Both the position numbers and the translations under genes were made by a program. The notes beneath the pieces are model-generated. The model was not told the origin of the DNA. It did not search any database and saw only the letters and a program-made list of their open reading frames with translations. Of a stretch of 64,000 bases of DNA, positions 1 to 12,314 are shown one piece after another. Origin of the DNA: Balaenoptera acutorostrata (taxonomy: Eukaryota > Chordata > Mammalia > Artiodactyla > Balaenopteridae); contig NC_080077.1 in assembly GCF_949987535.1 (NCBI RefSeq), positions 33,445,389 to 33,509,388 on the forward strand, in the 5' to 3' direction. Within the stretch, counting starts at the first letter, position 1. Each line of letters starts with the position of its first letter.

Positions 1-1110
1 AGTAGAAGTGATATTTATTTTAGCTGGATGATTTTTGTTTTGGGTTAATTGTAGACACCTGAAGCTATTTATATTTTAAGTTCACTGGGCATTGAGATTT
101 TGAATATAGTTATTAAATGAACAAAGTTTTGAGCTTAAGGGTAACAGTCTGATACAAACACTTGGTGGGGTATAGTGGGAAGAGAATAAAAGGGAACAGA
201 GATAAAAAAAAATAGAGATATTTAAGGAGAGAAATAGTTTAAGTCAGCATTTCTCAAAATGTGAGAGTCCTCTCTCAAGTGGAAAACCAATGCTGGGCTC
301 GCTCTATAGAAAAAGATGGTGTTGTCAGAACTACATTTAATCTCCGCTTTGCAGACTCACAGGGAACAGGAGCACATTAAAGCTGCAAAGATATCCTGTG
401 TTAAACAAATAAACCTGTTGACTTCACCTAACTTAGTGCTTCTCAGACCTACTTGACTAAGTCATCTCTGTTTCTACGAAAGAAAGCCATTAACATCTGC
501 CAAATGTGCCTTTCATGGCCACTTGGGAAAACACTAGCTTAAGCAAACTCCCTACCACTATCCCTTCATTTTAACCTATATTTTCCATTTCACCAGTCTT
601 TGTAATGCTTATAACTTATACCGGTTTCCTTAAAAATACACACGCACAATGGTAAAAGTACATGCTTATTGAAAAATTTTAAACAATAGAGAAGTAGATT
701 TTGTCTCAAAAATGAGCTCATACCATACATCCGGAGCTGTATTTCCCTTTTTCCGTTCAGTAGTAGATCCTTGTCAGTATATTCACACCACGTATTTTGT
801 GCTTTTTTAACAGCCACAGAATATTCCAGAGTAGGGATGTAAATGACCCGAGGGCAGGTTTTAGTACCAGGACGGGGAAACGGGGCAAACCCAGCTCACA
901 CAGATAGCCCTTTAGGGTCGGGACCCGGCGAAAGCTGCATCAGGCTAAGGGACATGTGGCCCCGGACAGCGAGAGAGAGTCACGAGGCAGCTTTAAACAG
1001 GAGAGGGGGGGAAGGTAAAGCTGTGAAAAAGGCAGTGAAATGAGAAGCCATGGATATTAGGAGTAGACCAGGGAGGAAAATGATACATGTATAGAAGCAA
1101 AACAACATTA
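1..1110. other. unique intergenic DNA
   Basis: AT-rich sequence with no gene or repeat I recognise. A slightly CpG-richer patch at about 870-1010 has no splice or promoter structure I can support. Confidence 0.5.
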
Positions 1111-1114
1111 AATA

Positions 1115-1330
1115 TAGTTTTTGAATATTTGCAATATACCAGGTACTAGGCTAGGTGCTTTACATATATATTTTTTCTTCAATCTTCAGCACTCCCCCCT
1201 CAACCACATCTTGAGAGATAGGTATTAATATCTCCATTATACCTGTGAGGAAACCAAGGATTCGAAAATTCAAGCAAGTTGGTGGAGGTCGTGAGCTAGC
1301 AAATGGCAGGCAGAGGTGACTCCCGAGTCT
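1115..1330 (-). repeat. MIR SINE
   Basis: The core (table of size-ordered motifs: reduced 'caggtactaggctaggtgctt', 'gaggaaaccaagg', 'gtgagctagcaaatggcag') matches the reverse complement of the MIR consensus. Confidence 0.7.
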
Positions 1331-1960
1331 GTCCGGCTTGAGCAGGCAGGACCCCACTTATTACCGCGTAGCTCAGCACATACACCGGGGAAGAGAGGCT
1401 TCGACTGCTCCTTCTTGGTGGGGAGGGGCTGGCGCCACGGCTCAGGACCGCACACGAGAGGCGGGTGAGGGGTGTTAATATCAAGGTGGGAAAAATGCCT
1501 CGAGGCCTCTTTTCCTGCACCTAGAGGTGGTTTTCTAATCTCTTTCCTTCCAAAGCCAGCTGAAGAATGCTACAAAACCATGTGGCTTGAAACTCACGTT
1601 CTTCCAGTGTCTTCTCTACACTCCCTCACCAGCTTTCTCACCCTTCCGCAAAAAATAGTCACCGGAAAAAAAAAAAAAAAAAAAAATAGTCACCGGCCCT
1701 CTACCTTCAGGAGGGGACTTTCCCTTCTTCAGCTTCCCACCGCGTGGCGCTCTCTCAGCTGCACCGTCGCCACGGCCCCTAAGCATCTTCATCTCGTTCA
1801 ACGGTGAGTTCCTGGAGAGCGGAAAGAGCGACCTACTTTCTGCACGAAGGTGCAGTGCTTCACCTTGCTCGGCTTGGCACAGTGAGTGGCACAAGGGCAG
1901 GGGCTCAGAAATGATTGTTGAATGGACGGTAAGACACCTGGCCACATTCAAGGGGGGAGG
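1330..1960. other. moderately GC-rich intergenic stretch
   Basis: GC content is higher than in neighbouring DNA, with scattered CpGs at 1735-1870 and a donor-like GTGAGT at 1803. No open frame with recognisable coding content. The right end resembles an L2/MIR tail. It contains the poly(A) insertion listed separately. Confidence 0.4.
1650..1696 (+). mobile_element. poly(A)-only insertion with 16-bp direct repeats
   Basis: AAAAAATAGTCACCGG occurs at 1650-1665 and again at 1681-1696, separated only by A residues (A run 1666-1686). This is the layout of an L1-mediated insertion reduced to its poly(A) tail between target-site duplications. Tandem duplication followed by A-run growth is an alternative. 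Confidence 0.6.
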
Positions 1961-2194
1961 GGAAACAGGTGTGTGAGATGCGCTTCCTTGGTTTCCATGG
2001 GAATGACATGAATGGGAAAGGCAAAATGATAGGAATGGACATAATGCTAAGATGATTCTCCAGGAAAGCAGCTAGAACGTGTGCAGCTCACTTTACAAAG
2101 TGAAAGAAAAATAACTGAATTTGTCTATTTTCAAACGTTTTACTCAATGTTAGCCATCAATAGGTCAGGTATAAAGTAAAAGTGCAACCATATA

Positions 2195-2330
2195 CCCTTT
2201 ATATATACATACACATACATGCATTTGTACACATATACACATACAAATACATATGCATATACATTTTATCTTACAAATGTAATAACTATATATAAATATC
2301 TATATGTAAACATCTATATAAAATATACTT
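2195..2330. repeat. AT-rich simple repeat (ACATAT/ATAC-like)
   Basis: Alternating purine-pyrimidine tract of imperfect acatac and atatac units. Confidence 0.6.
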
Positions 2331-2584
2331 TATAGGCCTCTAAGAAGCTTAATCATCTGTGTAGAAAAATCTAGCTCTAACTAGTATATACAGTTATAGT
2401 CATTGACATATCATGGTTTTATTTTATGAAACACTTCATCATAAATTAGTCCCTTCCATATTGAGGGAAGATTTCCCACATTGGTGACTCATGCTACTTT
2501 GGTTTTATAACCTTTTGAGTAATATGATAATAGTAATGCTTAATTTGTATGTGCCTCTACAGACCTCTGAAAATCACCTAGGCA

Positions 2585-2740
2585 GTGTGGAACAGCAAAT
2601 AGAGGCTTTTGAATTTTAATTCCAGCTATACTACTTCTGAAGTATGTGCATTTGGGTAAGTGCTCAGCTTTCATCTCTCTCTGTGTAAAGTATCTACCTT
2701 AAAACAGCCATTTTGAGGATTAAAGCAGGTAATCAACCAA
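2585..2740 (+). repeat. MIR SINE
   Basis: Matches the middle of MIR in forward orientation, including the 'tgtgcatttgggtaagt' and 'tgaggattaaagcag' segments. Confidence 0.6.
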
Positions 2741-3049
2741 AGAACCATACTATGCTCTCAAATGTTAGAGGTATTTCTATCCTCCTGCTTTTCTTCTCAA
2801 TGACAATGAAAGTGTTAGGAACTAGGCATTGACATTCAATTAAGTTAAACCATGAATTTATATATTTTGGCCTATTTTTATTGATTAGCAAAGTGAAGCT
2901 AAGATCGGTTGCCCAATTAGATGGTCTGTGTTGAAGTCAAGACTTGAATTCGTGTTTACTGTCGAGGGTCTTCTGTGCTGTATACTCTGACACTCAGCCT
3001 TCCCTGTGAGGAGAGGTGAGGAGAGGATGAAAGCAAGGAGCATTTTGAG

Positions 3050-3175
3050 CCTTGACATCTCACAGCATCTTTGGGGGTAGATCATATTGTGTAGATGATA
3101 AAAGCGAGGCACACAGAAGTCAAGTTAACTTGCCCGAGGTTATAACAAAGTTGGAAAGCACGAGTGGATAAAATT
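3050..3175 (-). repeat. MIR SINE fragment
   Basis: Contains reverse-complement MIR core: 'gataaaagcgaggcacacag' followed by 'aacttgcccgaggttat'. Confidence 0.6.
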
Positions 3176-4344
3176 GGAAAGCCGGTATTTTATATTCCAG
3201 AACTCTCTGTGGCTTCCTGTTATTGTTGTGACTTGTTTGACTTCCTATGGTTTGTATGCTGTAGCGATTTGCAACAATCCAGGGAAGATAAATTGAAGGC
3301 CTATCTGTGCCAACCTCCAAATATTTCAATTCAACCAACATTTCCTGAGCCCAAACAGCAAATGTTAACTCTCATTGTTTCCTCCATTCTACTCAATGCT
3401 CCCCTTACTCTTCTTCCTGATTACTGAAAATCTACCACTGGAAATTTAAACTTTGGATTAATGGTTAGCTCCTTGTTAAAATGCAGACATTTTTTTCCCA
3501 CATCAGTATCTATTTTTTTTTCCCACCGTATCAGTAATTTGTGCCTTAAAGTGAATTAGCTTGCCAGATCCTTGCCTGCATTTTTATAATGACAAGAAAG
3601 GAATGCCACAGGCCAGTAAAAAATGAAAAGGAAGGTTGTGGAAACATTGTACAGGTCTGCCTCAAAGGACACCCTGACTTGATTCTCTGCTCAACTAGGC
3701 CTGTGTAGTCCCATAAAACATTTCGGGAAAGGATGTGGTGTGTGTACTTGGTAGAACATTGTGCAGTTGTTAAAATCATATTTTCAAAGAAAATTTAATG
3801 AAATGATAGAACACTCCTAATTATATCATTAACCGAAAAGAATAGAAACCAAAAATTGTGTTTACCACATGATCGTAATTTTGTAACATATGTGCATGTG
3901 TGTGCACATGTGTGTCTGGGCATGTGAGTGTATGTGAATGTGTGTGTGTGTGTGTTAGTATTTTGGCTGAGTCAGAGATGAGACGATGTGAGCTTGGCTT
4001 GCAGTGTTCAACACACCACCACCTGGCAGAAGTCCTCTGTGAGTTCAGGGCAAACCAGTCTTCTGCCTGTCATGAAATCTTCCAGGAGCTGTTGCTGATG
4101 AAATAGAAATAAAAGAACTCGAAACTGTACAGATGGGTGAAGATTAAAGGGCTCTGAGACCATCTACCTCCTTTCCATATCCCAGAGGTAAACTCAACAT
4201 TTCTTGGGGTGGCTTCCAGAAATGTATCCTCATGCAAGTATGGATCCCACCCCTATCATTTTTTTTTAGATATATGGAATTATACTGTTCTGCATCATTT
4301 TACTTTCTACTCCATGGACTCATGGACTTTAATTTTTCATATCA

Positions 4345-4640
4345 GTATTTGTTTTATTTCACAAAAATTTATATAACGCTTTCTATGTGCCAAGCCGTCA
4401 CCTAAGCACTTTGCAAACATTGAATCATTTAATCCTCATAACAACCTATGAGATGGGTACTGTTCTTGTGTCCATTTCACAGACAAGCAAAGTGAGACAT
4501 ATAGAGATTATGATACCTGCTATAGATAACTTCAGCTGTAAGTGGTGGGGCCAGGTTTCAAACCCAGGTATGGTTCCAGAGTCTGCACTGAGGCTCCAGA
4601 ATCTATTTCTAATCACTAAGCTAAGCCTCTGTTTGGTATG
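4345..4640 (-). repeat. MIR SINE, nearly full length
   Basis: Continuous match to the reverse MIR consensus, from 'tatgtgccaagc' through 'cagacaagcaaagtgagac' to 'ggtttcaaacccaggt'. Confidence 0.8.
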
Positions 4641-4689
4641 CACAGTATATAAATCTTGGTGTATATACAGACGTCATCCTTCTTAACAA

Positions 4690-4962
4690 CTGGGTGATAT
4701 TTCATTGCATGAACAACCACAATCTATAAATCTAATCTCCTATTTATAAGTACTTGAGTTGTTTTCAGATTTTTATTATTATAAAAAGTGTTACCAAAAA
4801 ATCGTTGCATTTATCATCTATCTCTGTATAAACATGCAACATAGCCTCAGGATAAATCGTTGGCAGTGACGTTGCAAAATCAAAAGGCAAATTGTTTAAA
4901 CATTTGATAAATAATGCCAAATTATTTCAGAAAAATTTGTTATCAATCTCTTTCTTATTAAC
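4690..4962 (-). repeat. old L1 fragment, part 1
   Basis: Resembles reverse-complement L1M 3' sequence ('gggtgatatttcattgcatg', 'ttatcatctatctctgta'). It appears to continue after the CHR SINE at 5324. Confidence 0.5.
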
Positions 4963-5323
4963 AGTCTATGAGGGACTTCCCTGGTGGCGCGGTGGTTAAG
5001 AATCCGCCTGCCAATGCAGGGGACACGGGTTTGAGCCCTGGTCCAGGAAGATCCCACATGCTGTGGAGTAACTAAGCCCGTGCGCCACAACTACTGAGCC
5101 TGCGCTCTAGAGCTTGAGAGCCACAACTACTCAGCCCATGTGCCACAACTACTGAAGCCCGCATGCCTAGAGCCTGTGCTCCGCAACAAAGAGAAGCCAC
5201 CGCACCGCAACGAAGAGTAGTCCCCACGCGACGCAACTAGAGAAAGCCCGCGTGCAGCAACGAAAACCCAACACAGCCAAAAATAAATAAATAAATTTAT
5301 TTAAAAAAAAAAAAGTCTATGAG
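4963..5323 (+). mobile_element. CHR-family SINE with target-site duplication
   Basis: tRNA-Glu-derived head (GACTTCCCTGGTGGCGCGG) with pol III A/B-box-like segments, the family-typical body and an (AAAT)n/A tail. The duplication AGTCTATGAG at 4963-4972 and 5314-5323 fixes both ends. It is inserted into an old L1. Confidence 0.92.
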
Positions 5324-5640
5324 AATGCTTATTTTCTTCACACCCAAATGCTTTGGTTGCCAGTTTATCAACAAGGAAGGGTGGAAGCTGAGATTGGTTT
5401 CTCACTATTTGTACTTGCATTTTAAAAATTACAAGTGAGCTGGGCATATTTTGTATGTTTATTGAACAGATAATATTTTTATTTCTATGAACTGCCTTTT
5501 ATGCATTTTATCCTTTGCCAATTTCTCCAGTAAGTTCTTTTCTTATTGAGTATCAACTGCTTTTTGTTTTTGAAGGCTATTAGCCTTTGTCTGTCATACA
5601 TAGTGCATATATATTTACCCAGGTTGGAGGAAATCAGTGT
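5324..5640 (-). repeat. old L1 fragment, part 2
   Basis: Reverse L1M-like sequence ('gagctgggcatattttgtat', 'ctttgccaatttctcca'). It continues the fragment to the left of the SINE. Confidence 0.5.
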
Positions 5641-5929
5641 CAGCCAAGTGAACGTTGTGGAATCAGGAGTTTGAACACTTCCAGCAACATGGCATCAAGA
5701 TGGGCAGTAACACATAATGAAGAAGTCATGGTGGCCCCCAGCATGTAAAAAGTGCAGAGCTGAATATGTGCAGCAAGGCATCATGCCCAACCCTCCCAGA
5801 AGTTCCCAGAGGGGCTATGTCAGAGGTTCATCTCAGGAAAAGATTGAGCTTCCAACTAATCAAGTATATTGAAAGAGGTTTAAGTACACTGAACCTAGAA
5901 GGGTTTCTAATAAATGTGAAACTTGTTCT

Positions 5930-6170
5930 CAATGGTAGCACAGAGCAGTGGCAAGACACATACTTTCAAGTCAGTCTGCCTAGACTGAAACAAGAGCTTA
6001 AATATTATTAGCTCTGGGCCAGTTATATAGTCTCTCTGTGTCTCAGTTTCTTCACTCATGGTTGGTGCGCGGAGGGTAGTTCCCACCCCTAGATGTGAAG
6101 ATGATGTGATAGTGTATGGGAACTGCCCAGGTCAGGGCCTGTACCTTGGGAGTACTCAGTAAAGGACGGC
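5930..6170 (+). repeat. MIR SINE
   Basis: Forward MIR: 'gtggcaagacacat', 'ctctgtgtctcagtttcttc', then the 3' end 'gtactcagtaaa'. Confidence 0.65.
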
Positions 6171-6174
6171 AGAT

Positions 6175-7530
6175 GGCAGCAGGGGAGGCCAAGAGGTCCA
6201 TCTGATGCATATTCTTCATGGAGACAAGATATTAAGGAGAATGACACCAAAAGGTTAACAGCAGGTGTCTCCGGCTAGTGGGATTGTGGGAATTCCATTT
6301 TCTTTTTTTAACTTGTCTGCATTTTCATTAATGAATAAACATATACTTTTATTATCTGCATAAAATATTACTTTTAATAACCTTTTCCCTCCCAGTAGAC
6401 TTTGTTTATTGACCTCAATCAACTCTGATTCCTACCATGTTCCTCAGATTTATCAATCATATCTTGCTAGCTAGCTGCCTCTCCAGCCATGACCTTTGTC
6501 TACAAATAATTTATTAAATTCTAAACTGAAAACAGGTCCAGGAGAGGAAAAAAGAGAATACAATGAAAAATACATGTAAGTATGTCCTAAGATCCAACAG
6601 AGCTGTTATATTTTGAGAACAGTTTTGGCTCTGAGCTTCCAGGAAGACAAAGCAAAAAAAGAAAAAAAAGATTTTATTGTCTTTAGAGGAGAAAAAAAAA
6701 AAGTTCCCTGGGGAACTTCTCCCAGTTGAAGAGGCAGTAGGAGATAAAGCAGTCACTATTTTCAGAAATGGCAGTTCATACTAGTATTTCTTGAAATGTC
6801 TCTCAGTGAAAAGCAAAGTAACAACAAAACCCAGTTAAGACAATTTTGTAAGTCAATAAAATAGCATGGCTCAAGAACATGGCTTTTGGATGGTCAGAAA
6901 TGATTTGAATTAGACTATATAGTGACATGGAGACATTGCTTGTCCTTCAAAGAAACCCACGTAATTAGCATATTGCAACTCCTTCACCATAATTCTTTCA
7001 TCTTTGTACTCTTGAGATATTGGCTTGAACCATAAATTTCATATATGTATGAATTATCTTGAGAACAAAATTATATTTTCTATTTTTGTTTTGTTATACC
7101 ACACATAATACATTCAGCAATTTATATCTCACTAACTGCTTTGATCCAGCATCATATATATATTCCTTTTCATCTTTAGCTGTCGATATATGAATTTCAA
7201 ACAGTTTATTTTTAAATTTAGTTTGGAAGGAATCAATTTGACGGTTTGAATCACATAAAGCTTTATGAGAAAATGTTACAGGTAAGGTCCTTTTATTGCA
7301 TGAAATTCAGAAACGCTTTACTATCAAAAATTGGGATTGAAATGTTCCTGTAACTTATGTCTTTTAATCACTTTGCATATTTAGAAAACACTTCAAATTG
7401 ATGAGATGCTGTCCTCATCAGATGTTTGATGTTAAAATTTAGTTATTGCTCTGATTTCCCTACATTGTGTGTTTTAAATCTGAAATTTAAAATAATCCCC
7501 AAGTTTACTTAGATATGATAAGAAGGGAGT
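6175..7530. other. unique AT-rich intergenic DNA
   Basis: No gene, clear repeat or regulatory structure recognised. Confidence 0.4.
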
Positions 7531-7531
7531 T

Positions 7532-7573
7532 AAAAATACACAGAATCAAAAAAAAAAAAAAATACACAGAATC
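7532..7573 (+). mobile_element. poly(A)-only insertion with 16-bp direct repeats
   Basis: AAAAATACACAGAATC occurs at 7532-7547 and 7558-7573 with a pure A run (7548-7562) between. The site reads TT/AAAAA at 7530-7536, the canonical L1 endonuclease target. This is a second case with the same structure as 1650-1696. Confidence 0.7.
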
Positions 7574-7865
7574 ACCCCTTTTTACTTTCAGTTTGAAGCA
7601 AATAATCGTAAATTACAGCTACTTCAGTAATGCACCTCAATAATGAACATTACAATATTTTGAAGAAAAATCTAATCTTCCCTAACCAAGTGGGGGCAGG
7701 GAGGATTGATTTTTTTCCAGGAATGGTTTTATTTCTTTCTCTTGTTGATATAAATCCAAGAAAAACCACAACTTCTGAAAATACCGCAAATTTGGGAGAG
7801 TGACAGATTTATCTTTTTATCTCTGGTATAATTAGATACATAATGATAGAAGATAGATAGATATA

Positions 7866-7941
7866 TAGAGGTGAAAGAAAGACAGAAAGAAAGAAAGATA
7901 GACAGAAAGAAAGAAAGAAAGAAAGAAAGGAGAAAGAAAAA
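7866..7941. repeat. (GAAA)n microsatellite
   Basis: Imperfect gaaa/gaca units, uninterrupted for five units near the right end. Confidence 0.85.
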
Positions 7942-8910
7942 ATAGATTTCTTTTGTATCTATTTTTTTAGTTGCCACTCTTTCATCAACTCGAATAATGG
8001 AGCCTTTTAACACCTTATATTATGGTTTTCTTTTTTTCCAAATAGGTCTTTAATCTGCTCTCTAAGATGTAGAAAGAAAGTTACAACAATGTACTACACC
8101 TAGTAAATACTTATTAGGTTTGTTAGTGCCTTGTATTGTTTTAACATATTTCCTCTTGACGTGGAAGACTATTCCACCATCAAAATACTATAACCTGTGC
8201 AGGGCCATATCTGAATTTATATTGAGAGCTTGTTATTTAATTTGACTTTTATCATATGAGAACTGAAGTAATTTAAGACGTGGCATTAAATTTTGGATAC
8301 TAATACAAATTCTTTTTACATTAATAAAATTTCTTTTTACACTAAAGCCTTGCTTCTTAGTCCAAGTGCCCTCTGAGAACAGCTGAGGGACCCCTTCAGG
8401 GTGAATCATGTTGTAATGAGGCTTCTCTGCCTTTCTGACAACTAACCTCCCTTGGAGGCTGACCCAAATGTAGTCACACAATGTTAAATTTCACTGTAGT
8501 AGACTGTGTAGTCTAAATTGTTATTAACAAAATGTCTGATATGAATCAAAGTAATTTTTTAAAACTAAGGTACAAATTGTAGGCTCTCATGAAATTTGAA
8601 GCATATTTTAAAAGCTAATTGAATAGTTATATCATTAATACAAGCAACTTTTTCAGTGTTTTGCTGAAAGCAGCTCTGAAACAAAACAAAGATGAAATGA
8701 AGGCCTCTCTATGTAGAAAATGTTAGAAAATGAAGCAAATTTAACGAGACATAAACAAATAATTACTGCTAGTAAAGACACCAAGCTAGACTAAATAGCG
8801 CTCAAATAGATGCAATAAAAACATTAGTCCAAATAATTCCTAAACTAGATGAATTGAAGGGTCTTATATAATAAACTTCTACCACACTATGATGAGTATA
8901 TACTATTGAC
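7942..8910. other. unique AT-rich intergenic DNA
   Basis: Nothing recognisable beyond short A/T runs. Confidence 0.4.
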
Positions 8911-8914
8911 AGCT

Positions 8915-9145
8915 AACGGTTAGTGGGTGCTTGCCAGATGACACACAAGAACCGTATCATTGAATTCTCACATAAACTCTAGGAGGTAGATGCTATTATA
9001 TTCATGTTTTACGGGTGAGGAGACTGACATACAGAGAGGGTAAGCAAATTTCCCAAAGTCATGTGGTTATTAAGTGGTATACAGCCAGGATTTGAACCTG
9101 TAATCAGGCATTGTCGTCAAGTATCTTAATCACCATATAGGCTAA
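8915..9145 (-). repeat. MIR SINE
   Basis: Reverse MIR: 'gggtgaggagactgacatac', 'agccaggatttgaacctg'. A shorter MIR-like piece follows at about 9210-9330. Confidence 0.75.
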
Positions 9146-9334
9146 CCTGGCTCCTATCTATATTAATTAGTGGTATTTGCTTGCTGTAAACATAAGTTAC
9201 TACATGACAAACTAAGTAACTGTGGACCAGAAAGGTTAAGGGAATCATCCCAAGTCTTTTGATTAGTTAGTAGCAAAGCCAAGCATCCTGGTTTCCCTGT
9301 TCAGTGTGTTCCTCAAAACTGTGCTGCCTCCCAG

Positions 9335-10180
9335 TTATATGGTATGTGAAGAAAGCCAGAAAGTAAATTTAGAAAGATAATCTGTAAAAATGACCACAGA
9401 ATAATTAAACATCACCAAAGTGATTCAATCGTTTCAATTTACATTGCCTGTCTGGGTGCTTCCCCATGCCCCCCAATCCGCACCCCGGTTTTCTATTCAT
9501 CAGGGCATTTTTAAAAGTCTCAAGATACTGATCTGACTGAATTTCTTAGACATGTGTAATTCTGCCACAGTCCTGAGTTATGGCCATGGAGCGGACACAG
9601 TTGCAGCTCACTCGTGAATGATTTTATTAGAAGCGTGTTATTGTTTGGATCATAGATTAAGAAGGTAGGAGGAGCCTTCTGAGCTATTCATCTGACATCT
9701 TTTATTAATTTTAAATTAACGTAGAAATTAAAGTGAGTTGCTTTTATTAGAAAGAAAAATTGGTTTGGTAATTATCTGAATAGTCACTGGCTTGTGTTTT
9801 ATTCTCAGATCATGGCTTGAGTTGCTTATATAACCTTCAGAAAGTCAATAAATCTCTCCCGGTCTAAAGATAAAAATTATGAAGCTTAATTTCATCCTGC
9901 TTTCTGCCACTTAGCACTGCCCAACGGTTCTCCTGTGTGTAAAGTGTTCCCCTTATCAGATGATATGGGATAAGCAGAGAAATCTGAGGAAGCATGATTG
10001 GACACAAGTTTAGCTGGGCTTTCCCCTTTCCACCCCAAATTCTAGGCCTTGGGTACTGTCCCTTTAAGACCCAGTGAGGCACAATTACAAAGAATGGGGC
10101 TGAGACCTTGAAAAAAGACCCACCTTGCTACACTGCTGGTTATCAGTCACATAATCTTTCTATGATTATATGATTATGAT
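9335..10180. other. unique intergenic DNA
   Basis: No gene or repeat recognised. A GATA-plus-E-box-like string lies near 9955-9970 but has no supporting context. Confidence 0.4.
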
Positions 10181-10184
10181 CTAG

Positions 10185-10600
10185 ATTTAAATGTGCAAAC
10201 CCGTAAGCCTAGCAATTCCACTTTTAGTAAGTCACCATATACAAAGATTTATTCACAATCATAAAAGATTTCAAATCACAGCACCACTTAAAATAGTACA
10301 AGAGCAACAATTCCAACCAAATCTGTATATGGTAAAAGTCTAGCAATAAAGGATTTAAGTAAAATGATACTTCCATACTATGCAGTATTTTATAGCCATT
10401 TTAAATATAGAATAGTTGTTGGCACATGAAAATGGCAATAAATAGTTCACAAAATATCATCTCTATTTTTAAAAATGTTATATTAATACTCTGAAATTTA
10501 ATGAAGATTATAGTTGAGGGGTAAAATTATTGGTAGATTTTACTTCCTTCTTTGTGAATTTCCATATTCCCTTAATTTTCCTAAATGAATTTGACATATT
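10185..10600 (+). repeat. old L1 ORF2/3'-end fragment
   Basis: Matches L1M 3' sequence in forward orientation: 'gcctagcaattccactttt', 'actatgcagtattttatagc'. Confidence 0.6.
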
Positions 10601-10604
10601 TCCC

Positions 10605-12270
10605 ACTCTTACCTCTAAGTACTAACTGAGTTACCACTAAATTCGGTTCATTTCTTGTCTAGATTCCCATCCTGGCCAAGTGCTACTGCCATGACATCTG
10701 TAATAGGTAATGGTGACCCATCGCTCTTTCCTGGTCTCAGTTTGGCCTGTTTTGTTTGGGTTTGGTTTTGGTTGCCATTATTTTGTCAATGTTCTCTTGG
10801 TAAGGTCAACGGGAAGGCCTGATTGAAACCTTTTTTCCTTTCAGTAACTCTTGAGCATCTTACTCACCACTGTGAGTTAAGTGATTAATAATTTATCAAA
10901 AGCAAAACTTTGGAGTAACAGAAAACAGGAGAAATCTTTCTCAATCAATATTACTAACATTATGTATGTCAGAGCACATGATGTCACAGGGATGATCAGG
11001 CCTGTGAATGAATATTTATATAAACATTGACAAAGAAAGTGGTGTGTATAATATGATGACTTTCTCCAAAGTCTCCTTCTTACATAATAAATGTGCTCCC
11101 CAAACTAAGCAAGCATAAACAACAAATTGTGACCTTGTAATTGCAAGAAGGGACAAAAAGCTTCTTACAAGACAAATATCCATTTGTAAAGTTTCTGACT
11201 GATAATTTTAAGTCTCACATATACTAAACATTTAATGTCTTAGAGAAGGGTACAGGAGAGCTCTCTTGGAGGAAACTGTTTATCTGAATAACTTCAGTTT
11301 TGTATGGGTTCAGTTTCATGCAATCAGGTTTCACTTCCTGTAAGAGACTGTTATTTTTTAACCCATGATGAAAAAACGATGTCAGTTTATATCAGAGCAA
11401 TTTGTTCAAGCTAGCCTAATTTAATTAATATATCAGACCTGATCACACCTGGGGTTTTTATGCAGAACTTCAGATCGTCCAGGAATGTCATTGCTATGTG
11501 CAAACATAAATGTCCTGTGTTGGCACAAAACTTTCTATGTAAATTTGTATATATTCAACTGTGCTCAAGAGCTATTATGATTGAATTTCACAAGAACACC
11601 AGGCTGGAAATGCAAATACAGAACTTGTGGACTTATTTATGGAACACCTGTCTGCAACGTGGCTGTCTCCAACAGTATTATTGAATGGTCCTTTTCATAA
11701 ATTTTGAATATGCTCAATTCTGTAAGATAGTATCTATTATAAATCCAGTAGTAGTTTGGGCTCATTTATTTCCAGGTAGTTTTCAAATGCTTCAAATTTG
11801 GTAAAATTCAGAAGAACTTCACCAAACATCCCCTACTCCCACCCATCTGGAAATACTCTTACCTCGACGGGTAACTGAATCCTTCTACAGACACTTGCTA
11901 AATTTGTAATCAAGTTATCAGGGTGTTGTTTTATCTGCACTATTTAACTTCTAAGAAGCTGCAGAACTTATTTCTCAAACTGCTGTTGCTGTTTCTCCTC
12001 CTCTCCTTCTTTCAAATTACTGGAAAGATGTTCTCCCCAGTGCTAGGCAAAGCAAAATCTGGAGAGATCTGGAAAGTTTGCTTTATTCCAAACTTAGATT
12101 CCATGAGGCTTTGAATGGGCCTAAATTTGGTCAAACCTGTTCTCTCATTCCTACCGTCAGCTTGTTTCAGAGTCATCTGGACTTGATTTTCAGAGAAGAA
12201 CCTGGAGATCAAAATTCAGCTGCACAACTTATGGTCAACCCAGTGCTTTACAGGGTTGTACATATGCATG
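10605..12270. other. unique intergenic DNA
   Basis: No recognisable repeat or gene. Short open frames here have no family resemblance. Confidence 0.4.
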
Positions 12271-12272
12271 TG

Positions 12273-12275
<3 letters not shown>

Positions 12276-12313
<38 letters not shown>
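12276..12313. repeat. (GT)n microsatellite
   Basis: About 19 pure GT units. Confidence 0.95.

Positions 12314-12314
<1 letters not shown>

Noticed and set aside
4973..5050. tRNA-like sequence
   Set aside because: It is the tRNA-derived head of a CHR SINE, not a functional tRNA gene. The other three SINEs are the same.
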